A DNA stretch of 64,000 nucleotides from Limnomonas spitsbergensis. Taxonomy: Eukaryota > Chlorophyta > Chlorophyceae > Chlamydomonadales. Both the position numbers and the translations under genes were made by a program. The stretch lies in assembly GCA_037349105.1 (NCBI GenBank), contig JAYJMM010000109.1:4234001-4298000 (forward strand), read 5' to 3'. Numbering within the stretch: the first letter of the stretch is position 1; every line of letters starts with the position of its first letter. A model generated the notes under the pieces. That model was not told the origin of the DNA. It did no database searches and saw only the letters and a list, made by a program, of their open reading frames with translations. Below are positions 1 through 10,560 of the stretch, piece by piece.

Positions 1-32
1 CCTTGAGTGCTTAATATTTTCTGCTATTTCAG

Positions 33-370
33 CTAACTTTCCACCTGTGTTTGTGTGTGATGCAGTGCCACCGGCTGTAGGTGCAACTGCGGAGCTTAAG
101 GAGGAGCCTTGGCTGAACGTCGGGCAGCAGTTCAATGTCTACGTGAGTACTAAATGTTTTATTAAGGTAGCGCGATCTTGCGTGAGAGCCTGCCATGCAC
201 TATCACTCCAATGCGCCTTGAAGGTTCAAAGTTGCACGTTTTGAGGGGATCTGTGAAAATCTGATATGGCTTCAGCGCCTTGATTGTTTGCTTCATGCTT
301 TCAGTGGGACGGGCTGAAGAAGCAAGCCGCGGCTGACACCTTCTGGGGCCGTGTGAAGAAAGTATCATGA
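33..370 (+). CDS. 3' end of an unidentified protein-coding gene (last two exons)
   Basis: Two exons can be read: 33-142, preceded by a pyrimidine-rich acceptor (ctgctatttcag) and followed by the donor gtgagt, and 305-370, preceded by ctttcag and ending in TGA. The phase is consistent: the first exon ends on a complete codon and the second holds exactly 22 codons including the stop. The C-terminus contains EEPWLNVGQQFNVY followed by WDGLKKQAAADTFWGRVKK, basic and probably alpha-helical. The 5' part lies outside the window. I do not recognise the family and assign no function. Confidence 0.55.
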
Positions 371-451
371 TGGTGGGGTAGGCGGCTTGTCCTGCAGCTT
401 TGCGCATCTCTCTGCATAGGCTTTCTTGTGGTACCCAAGCTCCCACCCAGC

Positions 452-1168
452 ATGCGTGAGTGGTATGACTACTTGGCCTTTAGTTGGCTGGCAGCGATGG
501 TCGCCGGTGCCGTCCATGACTTCGAGTTTTGGAATGGACCAGCTGCTTCAATTACCAAGTGGTTGTTCAGGTCTTGGTATCCTCGGAAGGGGCAAGGCAG
601 CATCATGGCTTTGAGTGGTGTGCGCTTCTTTGTGCCTTTCCTCAAGTTATGCTGTTTATTGGTAGTGTTTGTCATTTTTATCGCTCTCCGTGTGGTTTTT
701 ATGGTCTTGTGCCTGATGGTCGGCCTGTTTTTGTCAGCACGGAGGTTTAAGTTCATCTGGCACGCCATTGCCTACTGGTTTTACTTACTAGTGGCGGGCG
801 GTGTTGGATTGTCCTTCTTCCTCGAGCCTGCAAGTGCAGCAAGCCATTTTGGTGTCCCCGCCGTGCTGCATTTACTTGTTATCGTTTCTATGAGTGCGGT
901 GTTGGCTGGTTGGGTGAAGCTAGCTGGTGACGTCGAGGAGAAGTCCAAGATCGTCATCTTCAGCCCGAGGCATTTCTCAATGATGTTAGAGGACGAGGAG
1001 GGTGCCACTTACTGGCTAATAAATGCATTCCTTGTTTGTATGGCCAATTTCCTCTGCCTCCGCATTTTTTTTCTTTGTTGTTGCTTGCCGAGTGGCGTCC
1101 GAGCACAACCTGAGGCAGATTTTGTGCAGGACAAGGGGGATGTCGAACCCCCCCAAGTCTCACTCTAG
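452..1168 (+). CDS. Hypothetical multi-pass membrane protein
   Basis: An uninterrupted frame of 238 codons starts at ATG 452, 82 bp after the stop of the preceding gene. After a short aromatic-rich N-terminus (REWYDYLAFSW) there are about four or five hydrophobic stretches, near residues 60-90, 103-125, 138-160 and 190-215, separated by short basic or acidic loops. The tail is acidic (DFVQDKGDVEPPQVSL). Hydrophobic residues are spaced as in an integral membrane protein, but no family motif is recognised. An acceptor-like cag lies just before the ATG, so this may be the last exon of a longer gene. It could also be a mobile-element protein, since repeats begin just downstream. Confidence 0.35.
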   Translation: MREWYDYLAFSWLAAMVAGAVHDFEFWNGPAASITKWLFRSWYPRKGQGSIMALSGVRFFVPFLKLCCLLVVFVIFIALRVVFMVLCLMVGLFLSARRFKFIWHAIAYWFYLLVAGGVGLSFFLEPASAASHFGVPAVLHLLVIVSMSAVLAGWVKLAGDVEEKSKIVIFSPRHFSMMLEDEEGATYWLINAFLVCMANFLCLRIFFLCCCLPSGVRAQPEADFVQDKGDVEPPQVSL

Positions 1169-2285
1169 TGCTGTCAGCGTGAGGGTCCGGGGTCCTTTAA
1201 AGTGGTGACATAGTGTAATTTCATCCAGAACCTAACGATATTCTATGAGAGCCAACGCTTTCGGAATAGACGGCCCAAACGTGTGCATCCATCTTAACCA
1301 CTGACGGGACAGATCCACACAAAACTTGAACCGGACCGGCCTCATGCCGAAGGCCCAAACAGCAAGGCAAGGTACACGAAGGGGAAGTCGGGAGTGTGGT
1401 TGATCAGCCGCATGGGCACCAATGCCCACCCACCTGAAATAAACAGATTCTTTGGTTAGGGGATTTACAAGATGTTCAGAATCGGCCTTCGCCAACCTTG
1501 CATATCAACTTGGTAGCAAGACCCAAACCAATGAACAAAATGGCATGGTTCAGAACAACTAGTTAGCCAGGCCCAGAGCGGATGCTGGGAGGCCGCGAAC
1601 ACCTCGGAAATAGGTGAGGAGCTGTCCCTCAGTCTCCCTAATGTATACAAAATATCCAGGCCTTAGCCATGCTCATAATCGACAATTAGGCCACAAAAAG
1701 ACAGCAAGAAAGTACGACATTGATTAAGATCTGCGTCTTGCTAGATATTAAAATCCTCTCAGATCCCTAGGGTTTTTCAACCTTCGGGGCAGATACGTAC
1801 AAAGCTACTTGCCCGGACGTAAAAACGTCAAGGCCACTCACAATCGCCTCTTGAACCCCTTGAACAATGGGGTCCCGCATAAGTACTAATTCAAAGATCA
1901 CAATATTTATTGGCTGCAGTTTCCCTCCACCCCAGGGGAGCATACTCAGTTTGCCACGCCTATTGACTCACGCCAGACGTATGAGAGCGCCACCTCACAG
2001 TAGACACCTCCTAACAACCTAGCTTAGGCTGTGCGTCGCATGCACCGCCTCCTCAAAAATATGTATGAGCGTCACTTGGTTGTTTTAAACTACGGTGTGC
2101 ATCCATGTTGCACACTCAAACGAGCCATACAACATGCTCCCCAAAAGTATGCTCCCCATGCTCCCAAGTTTCATTTGTCAAACCCATCGACCGTGCTCCC
2201 AAGCTACTTGTAAAATCTAATTAGAAACCCAAAATACTATGCCATATGATTCATAGTCAGATGTATGCTAAATATGCGTGTCAAC
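1169..2285. other. Intergenic, no gene seen
   Basis: Only short frames without splice-site support or recognisable motifs are present. Composition is moderately A+T rich. It leads into the 63-bp tandem repeat. Confidence 0.5.
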
Positions 2286-2287
2286 CA

Positions 2288-2545
2288 CTCATCAACTCCA
2301 TGCTCATGTGCATCCTTGTCAAGCTGCATGCGCAAAATGCTTGTCAACAACTCAAACCATGCACAGACGCGTCATCATTGTCAGGCTGCATGCGCAATAT
2401 GCTTGTCAGGCAAATTAAACCATGCGCAGATGCGTCATCATTGTCAGGCTGCATGCGCAATATGCTTGTCAGCCAAATTAAACCATGCGCAGATGCGTCA
2501 TCATTGTCAGGCTGCATGCACAACATGTTTGTCAGGCAAATTCCA
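2288..2545. repeat. 63-bp tandem repeat, about four copies
   Basis: The core gtcatcattgtcaggctgca recurs at 2371, 2434 and 2497, a strict 63-bp period. A more diverged copy precedes it from about 2300 (catccttgtcaagctgcatg). Because 63 is a multiple of three, every frame stays open through the array, which explains the overlapping ORFs here. No coding role is inferred. Confidence 0.85.
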
Positions 2546-2866
2546 TGATAACCTCCTAGCGGCTGCACTATGCATCATAACAGGAGTCATGCGCATTATG
2601 CTGTCTAGCACAATTCATGATAAATCTGCTAGCAACCAGTGAACTGAGTGACCTTACCAGGGTGCACCAGCTCGGCCTGGGTAACAGAACTGAACCAGGG
2701 GCGGGTCATCCGAGCACGGATGCTAGATGATGCAAATACCAGGACCCAAACATAGCAGCCAAAAGAATCATGGATGGCCCTGCTGGCTCCGGAGCCAGCA
2801 GCAAAACTAACTGAACGCATGACAACTAATCAATTTTCTCTCCTCAGGCGAGCTAGCCACTCAAAC

Positions 2867-3445
2867 CTAGCATGATGGCACTTGGTGAGTCTGAGCTCTT
2901 CCGGAACCAGGCAGGCAGCAGGCCACGTGACGTGCGTACTTGGCAGCGAGGGCGCAGACTACATCAGCGTGAACATCCAGGGGATTGGCAATGATGACGT
3001 GCAGCTCTCTTCTCCTTGGCAGGCCGCAGCTTGTAACCCGTAACGGCGGCAAACGGTTCCTCCAATTCCGCATCCACTTCTTGTCGTGTAGCTCCAGCAT
3101 CCCATGACGCTGTTCTCGGCTAGCAGAGCAGAGCGCACTTGCAGTAATTCAGCAGCAGAATCTTCATCTAGGTAATCTACTGCATGTTCACTCCTCAACC
3201 TTCCCACGATAGCAGGAGGGATGACGGGCTCACAAGAAAACAGCAGGTGGTAGGGACTCATCAATGTGCTGGCATGCTTCGTGACTCGGTACCCGAGTGC
3301 TATCCAGGTCACAAACATGTCCTAGTCGCTGCAGATATTGCATAGCATTATTATCCATCCACATATCTGCCAAGAAGCGAGACCCTTCCTCGCGGGTCAT
3401 TGCCTGCTCTATCAACTCGGGCGCTAAGGACTGAGCTGCATGCAT
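2867..3445 (-). pseudogene. Decayed LTR-retrotransposon integrase fragment
   Basis: The minus strand carries pieces of coding sequence in shifted frames. One (about 3320-3200) reads ALGYRVTKHAS then SPYHLLFSCEPVIPPAI, matching the conserved region near the C-terminus of Ty3/gypsy-type integrases (pattern SPYxLxxGxxPxxP). An upstream frame (3445-3320) reads APELIEQAMTREEGSRFLADMW, and a downstream frame (about 3100-2867) carries LELHDKKWMRNW. No single frame spans the pieces, and no reverse transcriptase or LTRs were found nearby. This is a relic, not a functional gene. Confidence 0.5.
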
Positions 3446-3455
3446 GATCAGGGAG

Positions 3456-4520
3456 TCAGGTTCTGGACAAGCAAACAGCCATCAGGGAATATGCTCTAGC
3501 GGAGCAGTTTGCAGTCAGGTCAGTTGGCAGGCCAGAGCCACAGAAGTGTTCATCATAAAAATAGGGCCAGGCCACCAAAAAGCGGCTCTCCTTCGCACCC
3601 AGCCAGTCCAGATCTGACTGTACGTGGAACCTGCTGGGGACATGCGCCCAAGTTAAATCATTATTTTCAGATTTGGCAGCGAGGGCCTGAGCTGAAACAT
3701 AAAAGATCATGGTGGCCCTAGCAATCAGCGGTGCAAAGCCAATGCCAATAGCTAGGATGATCATCTCACCTCCCAGCTCAGAGCACGAAGCAAGGAAGCT
3801 AAAAACGAGAACAAAGTGAGCATATGCATCAGAAATCATAACCATACCAGAAAATGACAGCAAAGTATGAACCGCCTGGGGGGGGAAATCCGGCAGTGCA
3901 TGATAGAAACAAGAGGGAGGCTGGTGGGCACGGAGTGACCCTGATAAACCCCAGGTGGCGTGCTCTGTTGTCGGTATCGATAGGATCAAGAGGGACAGGA
4001 TTTTTTTAAGCAGGCTGCTAACCCATGAATGAAATAGGAATCTCAGATTCAGCACTCAGCAGACGTTTAGCGCTGAACCATGCTGTACCATGCTGTACAC
4101 AAGTAAACAACAGCCAGAGAATTATTTAACTTCCACATCTAAAATTCTCAGCAAGACAACAAAATTGATGTGCTCCTTGCCAAACTGTGCGGGTGTCAGC
4201 TGGTAAACCAATCTGGGCACCTGTTGGCAAAGGGAACAAAGCAAACCTTCTGTAAGGAAGCGAACTCTCATGTGACCTAACAAAAGCAGCGTGAAATGTA
4301 GCAGTTGTCTCAGACGAGTCAGCATTAGATGATTCAACAACATCAGATGCTAATTCAGGAGCTGCGACACTACCAGTTATCTGGCACTCGTGCAAGCAAG
4401 AGAAAGTCAAACAAGGCAGCACACGACCATGACCTGGTTTTAAAAAAGGCCAGGTCACATCTGAATGCTAATCACGGTGATTGGCTGTCGTAACAGGTGA
4501 CATGTACTGCTGCGAAGGTG
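3456..4520. other. Probable mobile-element debris; open frame without a recognised product
   Basis: A 199-codon minus-strand frame (4055-3456) has several hydrophobic runs but no motif I recognise. A second short frame lies at 4458-4126. Both sit directly upstream, in the minus-strand sense, of the integrase relic, so they may be parts of the same decayed element. There is no splice-site or motif support for a host gene. Confidence 0.3.
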
Positions 4521-4539
4521 GCAGATGCATGCGAAGCGG

Positions 4540-5000
4540 TACAGGTAATCTTCATCAATTAAATGTTTTTGAAACACCCGAGTGATTTCCAATTTAAATT
4601 CGGACTCAAGATCTGCAGGTCAGGATCTAATCCAAATACAGCAGGTCAGGTTCTGGAACTCATGACATAAAACATTTGGATCTGGATTTTTAAGATCTGC
4701 AACTACATGACTGCAATTTTAAGCGTTGCAGTTTATGACCTGCAACTTTATGATCTGCTGCATTACCTCTGCTTGCTTTAGGATCTACAGGTTTTAGATC
4801 TACGATTTTGGATCTGCAGACTCTTCATCTGCATGTGAATAGCGGCAAATGTGAAAGCCGTATGGAATGTCTAGCAATTTAAAATCTGCAACCTAAGATG
4901 TGCAGGTTGTACAACTGCAGGTGAAGAGCTGCATGCTGTAGATCTGTGTGTTTAAGGATATGCAGTTTTAGGATCTGCAGATTGCACAATTGCAGCAAAG
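4540..5000. repeat. Degenerate short repeats rich in GATCTGCA
   Basis: Variants of ttaggatctgcag, gatctgcaac and gatctgcagg recur every 20-40 bp through this stretch. The pattern resembles an old, eroded tandem array. No gene is visible. Confidence 0.5.
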
Positions 5001-5300
5001 CGCGATTAAAGCCGAAACATAAATCTGGCTACTTGCGTTGCAAGAAATTCTGTGACACCATACATTGTACGCAAAAGCAGTACAAGGCATACAGTCATGA
5101 TAATTAAATCAGGGTAAGCCTGACAAAGGTTTGGTACTGAGATCCTCGGGTGAAAATGGGAGAGGTATCAATAAAACCTAGGATACACACATCGGGATGT
5201 CAGTGAGCTTAAGGGAGCTCATAGAAAAATCAACCAAGCGAGGCAGACTATCGTATGCAGATTAAGTCAATTAGGTCAACTGCTTGGGTACACAACCCCA

Positions 5301-6425
5301 TCATGTGAAGGAATGATAGGACCATGTATGCAGCCAAGGCAAGAAAAACCAAAGCAGAATTGCAGCTCTCTTGCTACTTTTACCAATCAGATGACGACCA
5401 GTAGATGCCGCTCCAGCATCGCTCTCACAAGCGGCGCCAGCACAGACACCCTTCTTGATGTCATGGCCTTCAGGTACATCAGTGACGACGCTAGCGGCAT
5501 CTCCAGCTGCTGACGGTGGCGCTGGCCGTTTTAAGAAGCAGTTCCCCCGGCCTAAGCTGGCCCCTCTGGCCGCCCCCATTGTCCCTCGTCCTAGGGTGCA
5601 ACGGTGGGCTGTTGCTGCCCTCAAGTAGTTCTCCAGGGCATCGTTCAAGAAGGCTTGGTAGTCCTGCGCTGATGGCTCACTAGGGCTGGCTGATGGCTCC
5701 TGCGCTGATGGCTCACTGGGGCTGGCTGATGGCTCATGCGCTGATGGCTCACTGGGGATGGCTGATGGCTCCTGCGCTGATGGCTCACTGGCGATGGCTG
5801 ATGGCTCCTGCGCTGATGGCTCACTGGGGCTGGCTGATGGATCATGCGCTGATGGCTCACTGGGGCTGGCTGATGGCTCCTGCGCTGATGGCTCACTGGG
5901 GCTGGCTGATGGATCATGCGCTGATGGCTCACTAGGGCTGGCTGATGGGTCCTGCGCTGATGGCTCACTGGGGCTGGCTGATGGCTCATGCGCTGATGGC
6001 TCACTTGGGCTGGCTGATGGATCATGCGCTGATGGCTCACTGGGGCTGGCTGATGGATCATGCGCTGATGGCTCACTGGGGCTGGCTGATGGCTCCTGCG
6101 CTGATGGCTCACTGGGGCTGGCTGATGGCTCCTGCGCTGATGGCTCACTGGGGCTGGCTGATGGCTCCTGCGCTGATGGCTCACTGGGGCTGGCTGATGG
6201 CTCCTGCGCTGATGGCTCACTGGGGCTGGCTCATGTCTCCTGCGCTGATGGCTCACTGGGGCTGGCTGATGGCTCCTGCGCTGATGGGTTATGGTACTGC
6301 TGACGGTAGCCACTGTTCCTAACGTCGGAGGGCTGGCCTACTGCCGCGGACCCACTGTTCCTAACGCCAGGTTGGCCTAATGCCTCATGCCCGCAGTTCC
6401 TAACGTCAGGCTGACGGTCGCCGTC
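5301..6425 (-). pseudogene. Long minus-strand open frame with a 12-residue repeat, Gag-like
   Basis: One minus-strand frame is free of stop codons from 6425 to 5301, about 375 codons. It runs through unique sequence (RNSGYRQQYHNPSAQ), then about 17 copies of SEPSAQEPSASP encoded by the 36-bp minisatellite, then unique sequence again (DYQAFLNDALENYLRAATAH) and a Gly/Ala/Lys-rich tail. It has no ATG, and a TAG at 6428-6426 separates it from a frame continuing upstream to 6626. A repetitive, low-complexity chain with a helical DALENYL segment could be a retroelement Gag-type protein, but this is inference. The in-frame stop suggests decay, unless an intron removes it. Confidence 0.35.
5660..6292. 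repeat. 36-bp minisatellite, about 17 copies
   Basis: The unit gctgatggctcctgcgctga plus the next 16 bases is 36 bp long and repeats about 17 times with sparse variants (ctcctg, ctcatg, gatcatg; tcactgggg or tcactaggg). Internally it is a degenerate double repeat of gctgatgg. Since 36 is a multiple of three, frames on both strands stay open. Confidence 0.9.
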
Positions 6426-6626
6426 CTACTGACGGGAGCGGTCCTGCTGATTGGAGCGGTCCTGCTGCTTGCTGTGCCATAAATAAATAGAGAAGTTGGA
6501 GGGAGGAAGAGGGATCGGCGGGGGGCAGGAGGTGAACACGAACGGCAAGGCCACGGCGACGCCACGAGTTCTAAGACGGGAGGGTCCACAATCCGAACCT
6601 ACGAGAAAATAATCACACCAAGTCAT

Positions 6627-7260
6627 TCTCGTACAACATCCAAATATTTCGATCGATCATGCCATTTCAATAACATTGAAAATAATATATACCAATATTA
6701 CAGTGGGAAATAAAATAATTAACAAACTACTCACATTCAATGACATACCTTCCGGTACATGCACGCATGGTAGATCACTCGGGAGGCAACGCCACCAGGA
6801 GAAGGAGCTTCCGTCTTAAACGCCGGATTCTTCACAACCTCCACCTTCAAATTCGGGGCTTCAGCGTCATGGAGTGCTGCAAAGGCCGCCACAACGAATA
6901 GAGCCACATCGACGGCGTCGAGTGCATCAATCCTCGCCTGGGCGACAGCGACAACCAGGACAGCTGCAGCATTTCATAATTTATTGAGACATATCACCTT
7001 GGGTAGACCCTTTCGAAATTCCACAGGTCACAGGACATGTAGAGGTGTGCAAGGAAGAGATCGTATACCGTACACTGGCCTCTGATAATTCATCTGGGCA
7101 GGTCCCCTAATGCATTGTTAGGGTGACTGGGAGGCATAGTCAGCGCGGTATATTGATCTGGCTTAGATGCATTGCTGCACTTGCTGCATCCGGTTTCCGG
7201 AGAACGTCTTTTATGCAGTCCCTGCCAGGTGGGGAATGAGTGAGATCAATGCCATCGCGC
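6627..7260. other. Intergenic, no gene seen
   Basis: A+T-rich near 6640-6730 and mixed afterwards. No exon-like or RNA-like structure was recognised. Confidence 0.45.
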
Positions 7261-7265
7261 CTCCT

Positions 7266-7361
7266 GGGACCTGCTCAAAAGGCGCCCATCAGGAAAGGTT
7301 GCTGGGATTCAAACTTGACTCACCATGAAAGTACTGGATGGGCGCCTTTTGAGCAGGGTCC
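7266..7361. repeat. Inverted repeat, 24-bp arms
   Basis: The arm at 7266-7290 (ctgctcaaaaggcgcccatc core) is matched by its reverse complement at 7337-7361 (gatgggcgccttttgagcag core) with one single-base indel, around a 46-bp loop. The right arm shares the words GGGCGCC and TTTGAGCAGGG with the dispersed repeat at 12.2, 21.5 and 57.6 kb. It may be a small fold-back element. Confidence 0.7.
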
Positions 7362-8062
7362 TCAGGTGTGACACTGCTGGCAGCCTTTCTATACTCAATA
7401 TCTCAATTCCGCCAAGCCAGCACGACCGTGTAAACGGTCATACATCACAATGTTGCTGGTTTGTTTCTATTTTATAACATGATATTGGTATCTGCCAGCA
7501 GAGTTCATTATGATTTATGACAGCCTGCTGCAGCGCACGTCCCATGCCTCTTTCAGTCCTGCTCCATGCTTGATTGCCCCGGTCTATTAATCAAGAGCAC
7601 ATTTATTGACCCGTACAATTCTCCCGTATATATCGTCGCGTACGGCATCACAGTAGAATAAAGAGCACATTTTTCGACCCGTACAAACCGACAGGCAACC
7701 GACCAGGCGTCACAGGTGCCAAATCGTCGCCAGAGCCTCGCAGGAATGTTTTAGCCCCTCCATCGCATGTGTAATGGGTTGCTTTGAACCCTCGTAACTG
7801 ATTGAGTGGAACAGCGAAAGAAAACAGTGAGTCAGCGAGTCAGCAAGACCCTGCCAGGTCGGCGACGTCGGTTACCGCTGACAGCTGAGTTTCAAATGTT
7901 CACTCTTCTCTCGTGTCGGAACGCGACAGCTGAGTTTCAAATGTTCACGCGTTTCTAGTGTCGGAACGCGTGTAGTAGGAAGTCGAAATCGTCGTCGTAA
8001 TCGGGCGTTGCTGTCGAAGTTGCGGGAATTTTAAATCAGTATGAAATTTCCCGCCACACAAG
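7362..8062. other. Intergenic with a 45-bp tandem duplication
   Basis: The segment gacagctgagtttcaaatgt at 7880 recurs at 7925, a 45-bp tandem duplication with minor differences, just upstream of the Helitron Rep frame. Nothing else is recognised. Confidence 0.5.
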
Positions 8063-10444
8063 GTGCATAAAGCCAAGCTTTCCACCCAAAGAATTAAGAA
8101 GTGCTTGTTAAGCGCAACTCAAACCTCTCTAGCCCCAGCCCTGCTCCAGCCGTCCCAACCTCCGCCTCGCTCCTGTCCAGCAGCCACGATGTATGTCCCC
8201 CGTCGTCGCGGACGCAGCAACCCGGTCATCGGATCGCTGCTTATTACAACTTTCGTCCCTATTATGGGGAATGTTGTATCTGCAGACGGCACCTCCGCCC
8301 ATGTACACCTTTATTCCACTGAACCCTCTGACCTACCCATTGAAGCTTGCTTGTTCCCCTATTTGTTCCCTGTCATTGAAGGTGCCAACCTTGGTATGGG
8401 TGCATGGAGAGTAGCCTTGCTCTCTGTCTTGACCTCCAAAATCAAGGTTGACTATGCTAGCTACCTAGCTCACCGTACTGCAAGGCAATGGCTCTCACAA
8501 TTTACCCTAAACCCTGGCTGGACCCTTCTGTCATGCCAAATGAAAATGAGGCACATCCTGCACAAAGAAAAAAATCCATTTAATTTGTCTAAAAATGTTA
8601 AAGAGTCATTTAATCTGTCCTCTGCAGATGCAAACGCGATAAAGAAGGCTATGCCTGCTGACATACCTGGTTCTGCAGGTTATTTCTTTGACCGGCTTCA
8701 GAAATGCAAGGCATTGGTTGAGTATTTTGATTGCTTGCCTGATTACTTCCTCACCCTGACCTCGAACGAGTTTGACTGGAAGGAGGTAAAAGTGCTAAAC
8801 AAAATGATAGCTGAGTTGCAGCCTAAGGTGAGGTGGACAGATCAAGGTTTGAAAAACCTGTTTACTAAGGCCCCATGTGAGGTCAATAGGTTGTTTGCCT
8901 TGCGACTGCAGTTTTTCCTTAACCATCACCTTGGTAAACTAGAGAGCTCCATTTTCAGAAAGGTAAATTTCTGGGTGTGTAAGATTGAGTTCCAGTCTCG
9001 AGGCTCAGCCCATGCGCACATTGCCATATCATGGATGGCTGACCGTGATGAAGTTGAGCTATTAAACAGTGAAATTACTGCTGTTGTTCCTGACCTGAAC
9101 TTGTACCCAGCTGAGTGCACCAAGCCATTCTGGAAGACTGTGTATACTTTGGTCGACAGATGTATGAGGCATGATTGTGATAAGCACAATGGAGCCTGCA
9201 AAAATGATCAAGGTATGTGCACTAAAGGCTTTCCCGAACCCACCACACCAAAGGCCTTTCTTTGCCCTAATATGGATCGCTGGCGCTATCCTCGCCGCTC
9301 TAAGGCTGACCAGTACATCGTCAACTACCACCCTGGTCTGCTTTTCCAGTGGGGTGGCCACTGCCATCTCCAAAGAGCTAGCGCCACAGTGTGGATAAAA
9401 TATCTGATGAAGTACCTCGTCAAGGTCGATACCCACGGTAAGTGCAACCTCACTGTCGACAACAAGGCTGCCTTTGGACTCCCAGAAGAGGTGAGTGCCG
9501 GCGTAGTGACTGCATCTGCTGCCTGTGTTCACACTCGCATTATCACAACCCCTGAGGCTGCTTGGAACTTGCAAAAGTTTGACTTTGTTATACACCCTGG
9601 CACGCACAAGTTTGTGCATGTTGGCATAAAAGCCCCTACTAGCCAGTCCTATAAAGGGCCATGCAAAGATCTGATACCACCCCTATGGTAGACAAGTATT
9701 TTGCTAGGCCCGACAGCTTGGCATCATTAAAAATTGAAGAATACTTCCGTCTTTACGAGGTTCACACTGCTGCATCAGCCAAACAGCTGGGTAAGGAACG
9801 AGTGAAGCTTGTGGATAAAAATGGCATGACAGTAGTTTCTGTTTTGACACCCACTGTCCCCGTGATCCTTACCTACTTTCCCCAATCAGGTGAGAATTTC
9901 TGGTACAATGAACTGCTTCGTTTTAAACCCTTTTCGTCTCATCATGACATGCTGAACCCCACTGTGGATGGGGTTCTGAAAATAAATAAAAACAAGGGCT
10001 GGCAAGAGTCTGCATGCAGTGCTGCAAAAGGTATGGAACACTGATGTAGAGCTGCAGGCCCACATTAAAAATGGCAGGAGGTTACAGTGGGAGGAGTGGC
10101 AGGTAAAAAATGCCGAGTCATATATTGAGAGTCAAGGGCCCATTCAAGCCTCTAAAGATCTGACAAGCGACCCAAACACAGGTGCGGTGGGGGTTGACAT
10201 GCAAGCTACCATTCTGACTAAATCCCTGGGCATACTGCCAGCTGCCATGGCTGGCTTAACATACGTTGAGGCTAGTGCCCTTATCGACGAAAACAAGGAA
10301 GCATTCAATGCCTTCAAGCTGGCCCATGACAAGTGCAGGCCAGCCTCTGGAAAACAGCGTCTCAAGGCGACACAGATTGGGCTGATCTTGCCAGAAGGTG
10401 AATTTTACTGCCTGAATATTACTGCCTCAATACTGCCTGAATAA
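8063..10444 (+). pseudogene. Helitron replication initiator (Rep/HUH) relic without helicase
   Basis: The first frame (8063-9691, 542 codons) matches the Helitron-like N domain. LFPYLFP is near residues 95-101, and PDYFLTLTSNEFDW at about 227-240. The HUH metal motif lies in RGSAHAHIAISW at about 312-323. A Cys/His segment is near 366-390 (CMRHDC, GMCTKGFP). The paired-tyrosine motif IKYLMKYLVK (about 450-459) gives the two catalytic tyrosines of a Y2 HUH endonuclease. The product nicks and transfers single-stranded DNA during rolling-circle transposition. Continuity is then lost: the message shifts to frame 9661-10044 (DKYFARPDSLASLKIEEYFRLY) and again to 10019-10444. A RepHel protein should continue into a Pif1-type helicase with a Walker A motif, and none is seen. 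I read it as a frameshifted, 3'-truncated copy. The start could also be ATG 8190 (MYVPRR). Confidence 0.75.
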
Positions 10445-10560
10445 AAATACCTACCTGCCAGTCTGACTGCAAAACTGCCTGTAAAACTGCCTGCAAAACT
10501 GCTTATCAAACTGCTACAGTTGCGTAACTGCTACCCAACTGCTACTTAACTGCCACCATT
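10420..10560. repeat. Short degenerate repeats of aactgcctg
   Basis: About a dozen imperfect copies of aactgcctg/aactgctac lie end to end just after the last Helitron frame. They may be part of the element's 3' region. Confidence 0.6.

Noticed and set aside
2246..2642. Overlapping 100-125-codon frames
   Set aside because: They result from the 63-bp tandem repeat, whose period is a multiple of three. No motif or conservation is visible.
5645..6322. Plus-strand ADGSCADGSLGL and minus-strand HQPAPVSHQRRS repeat proteins
   Set aside because: Both frames close soon after leaving the minisatellite. Only the SEPSAQEPSASP frame continues into unique flanks.
9062..9619. 185-codon minus-strand frame
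   Set aside because: Antisense shadow of the Helitron Rep frame, which carries the recognisable motifs.
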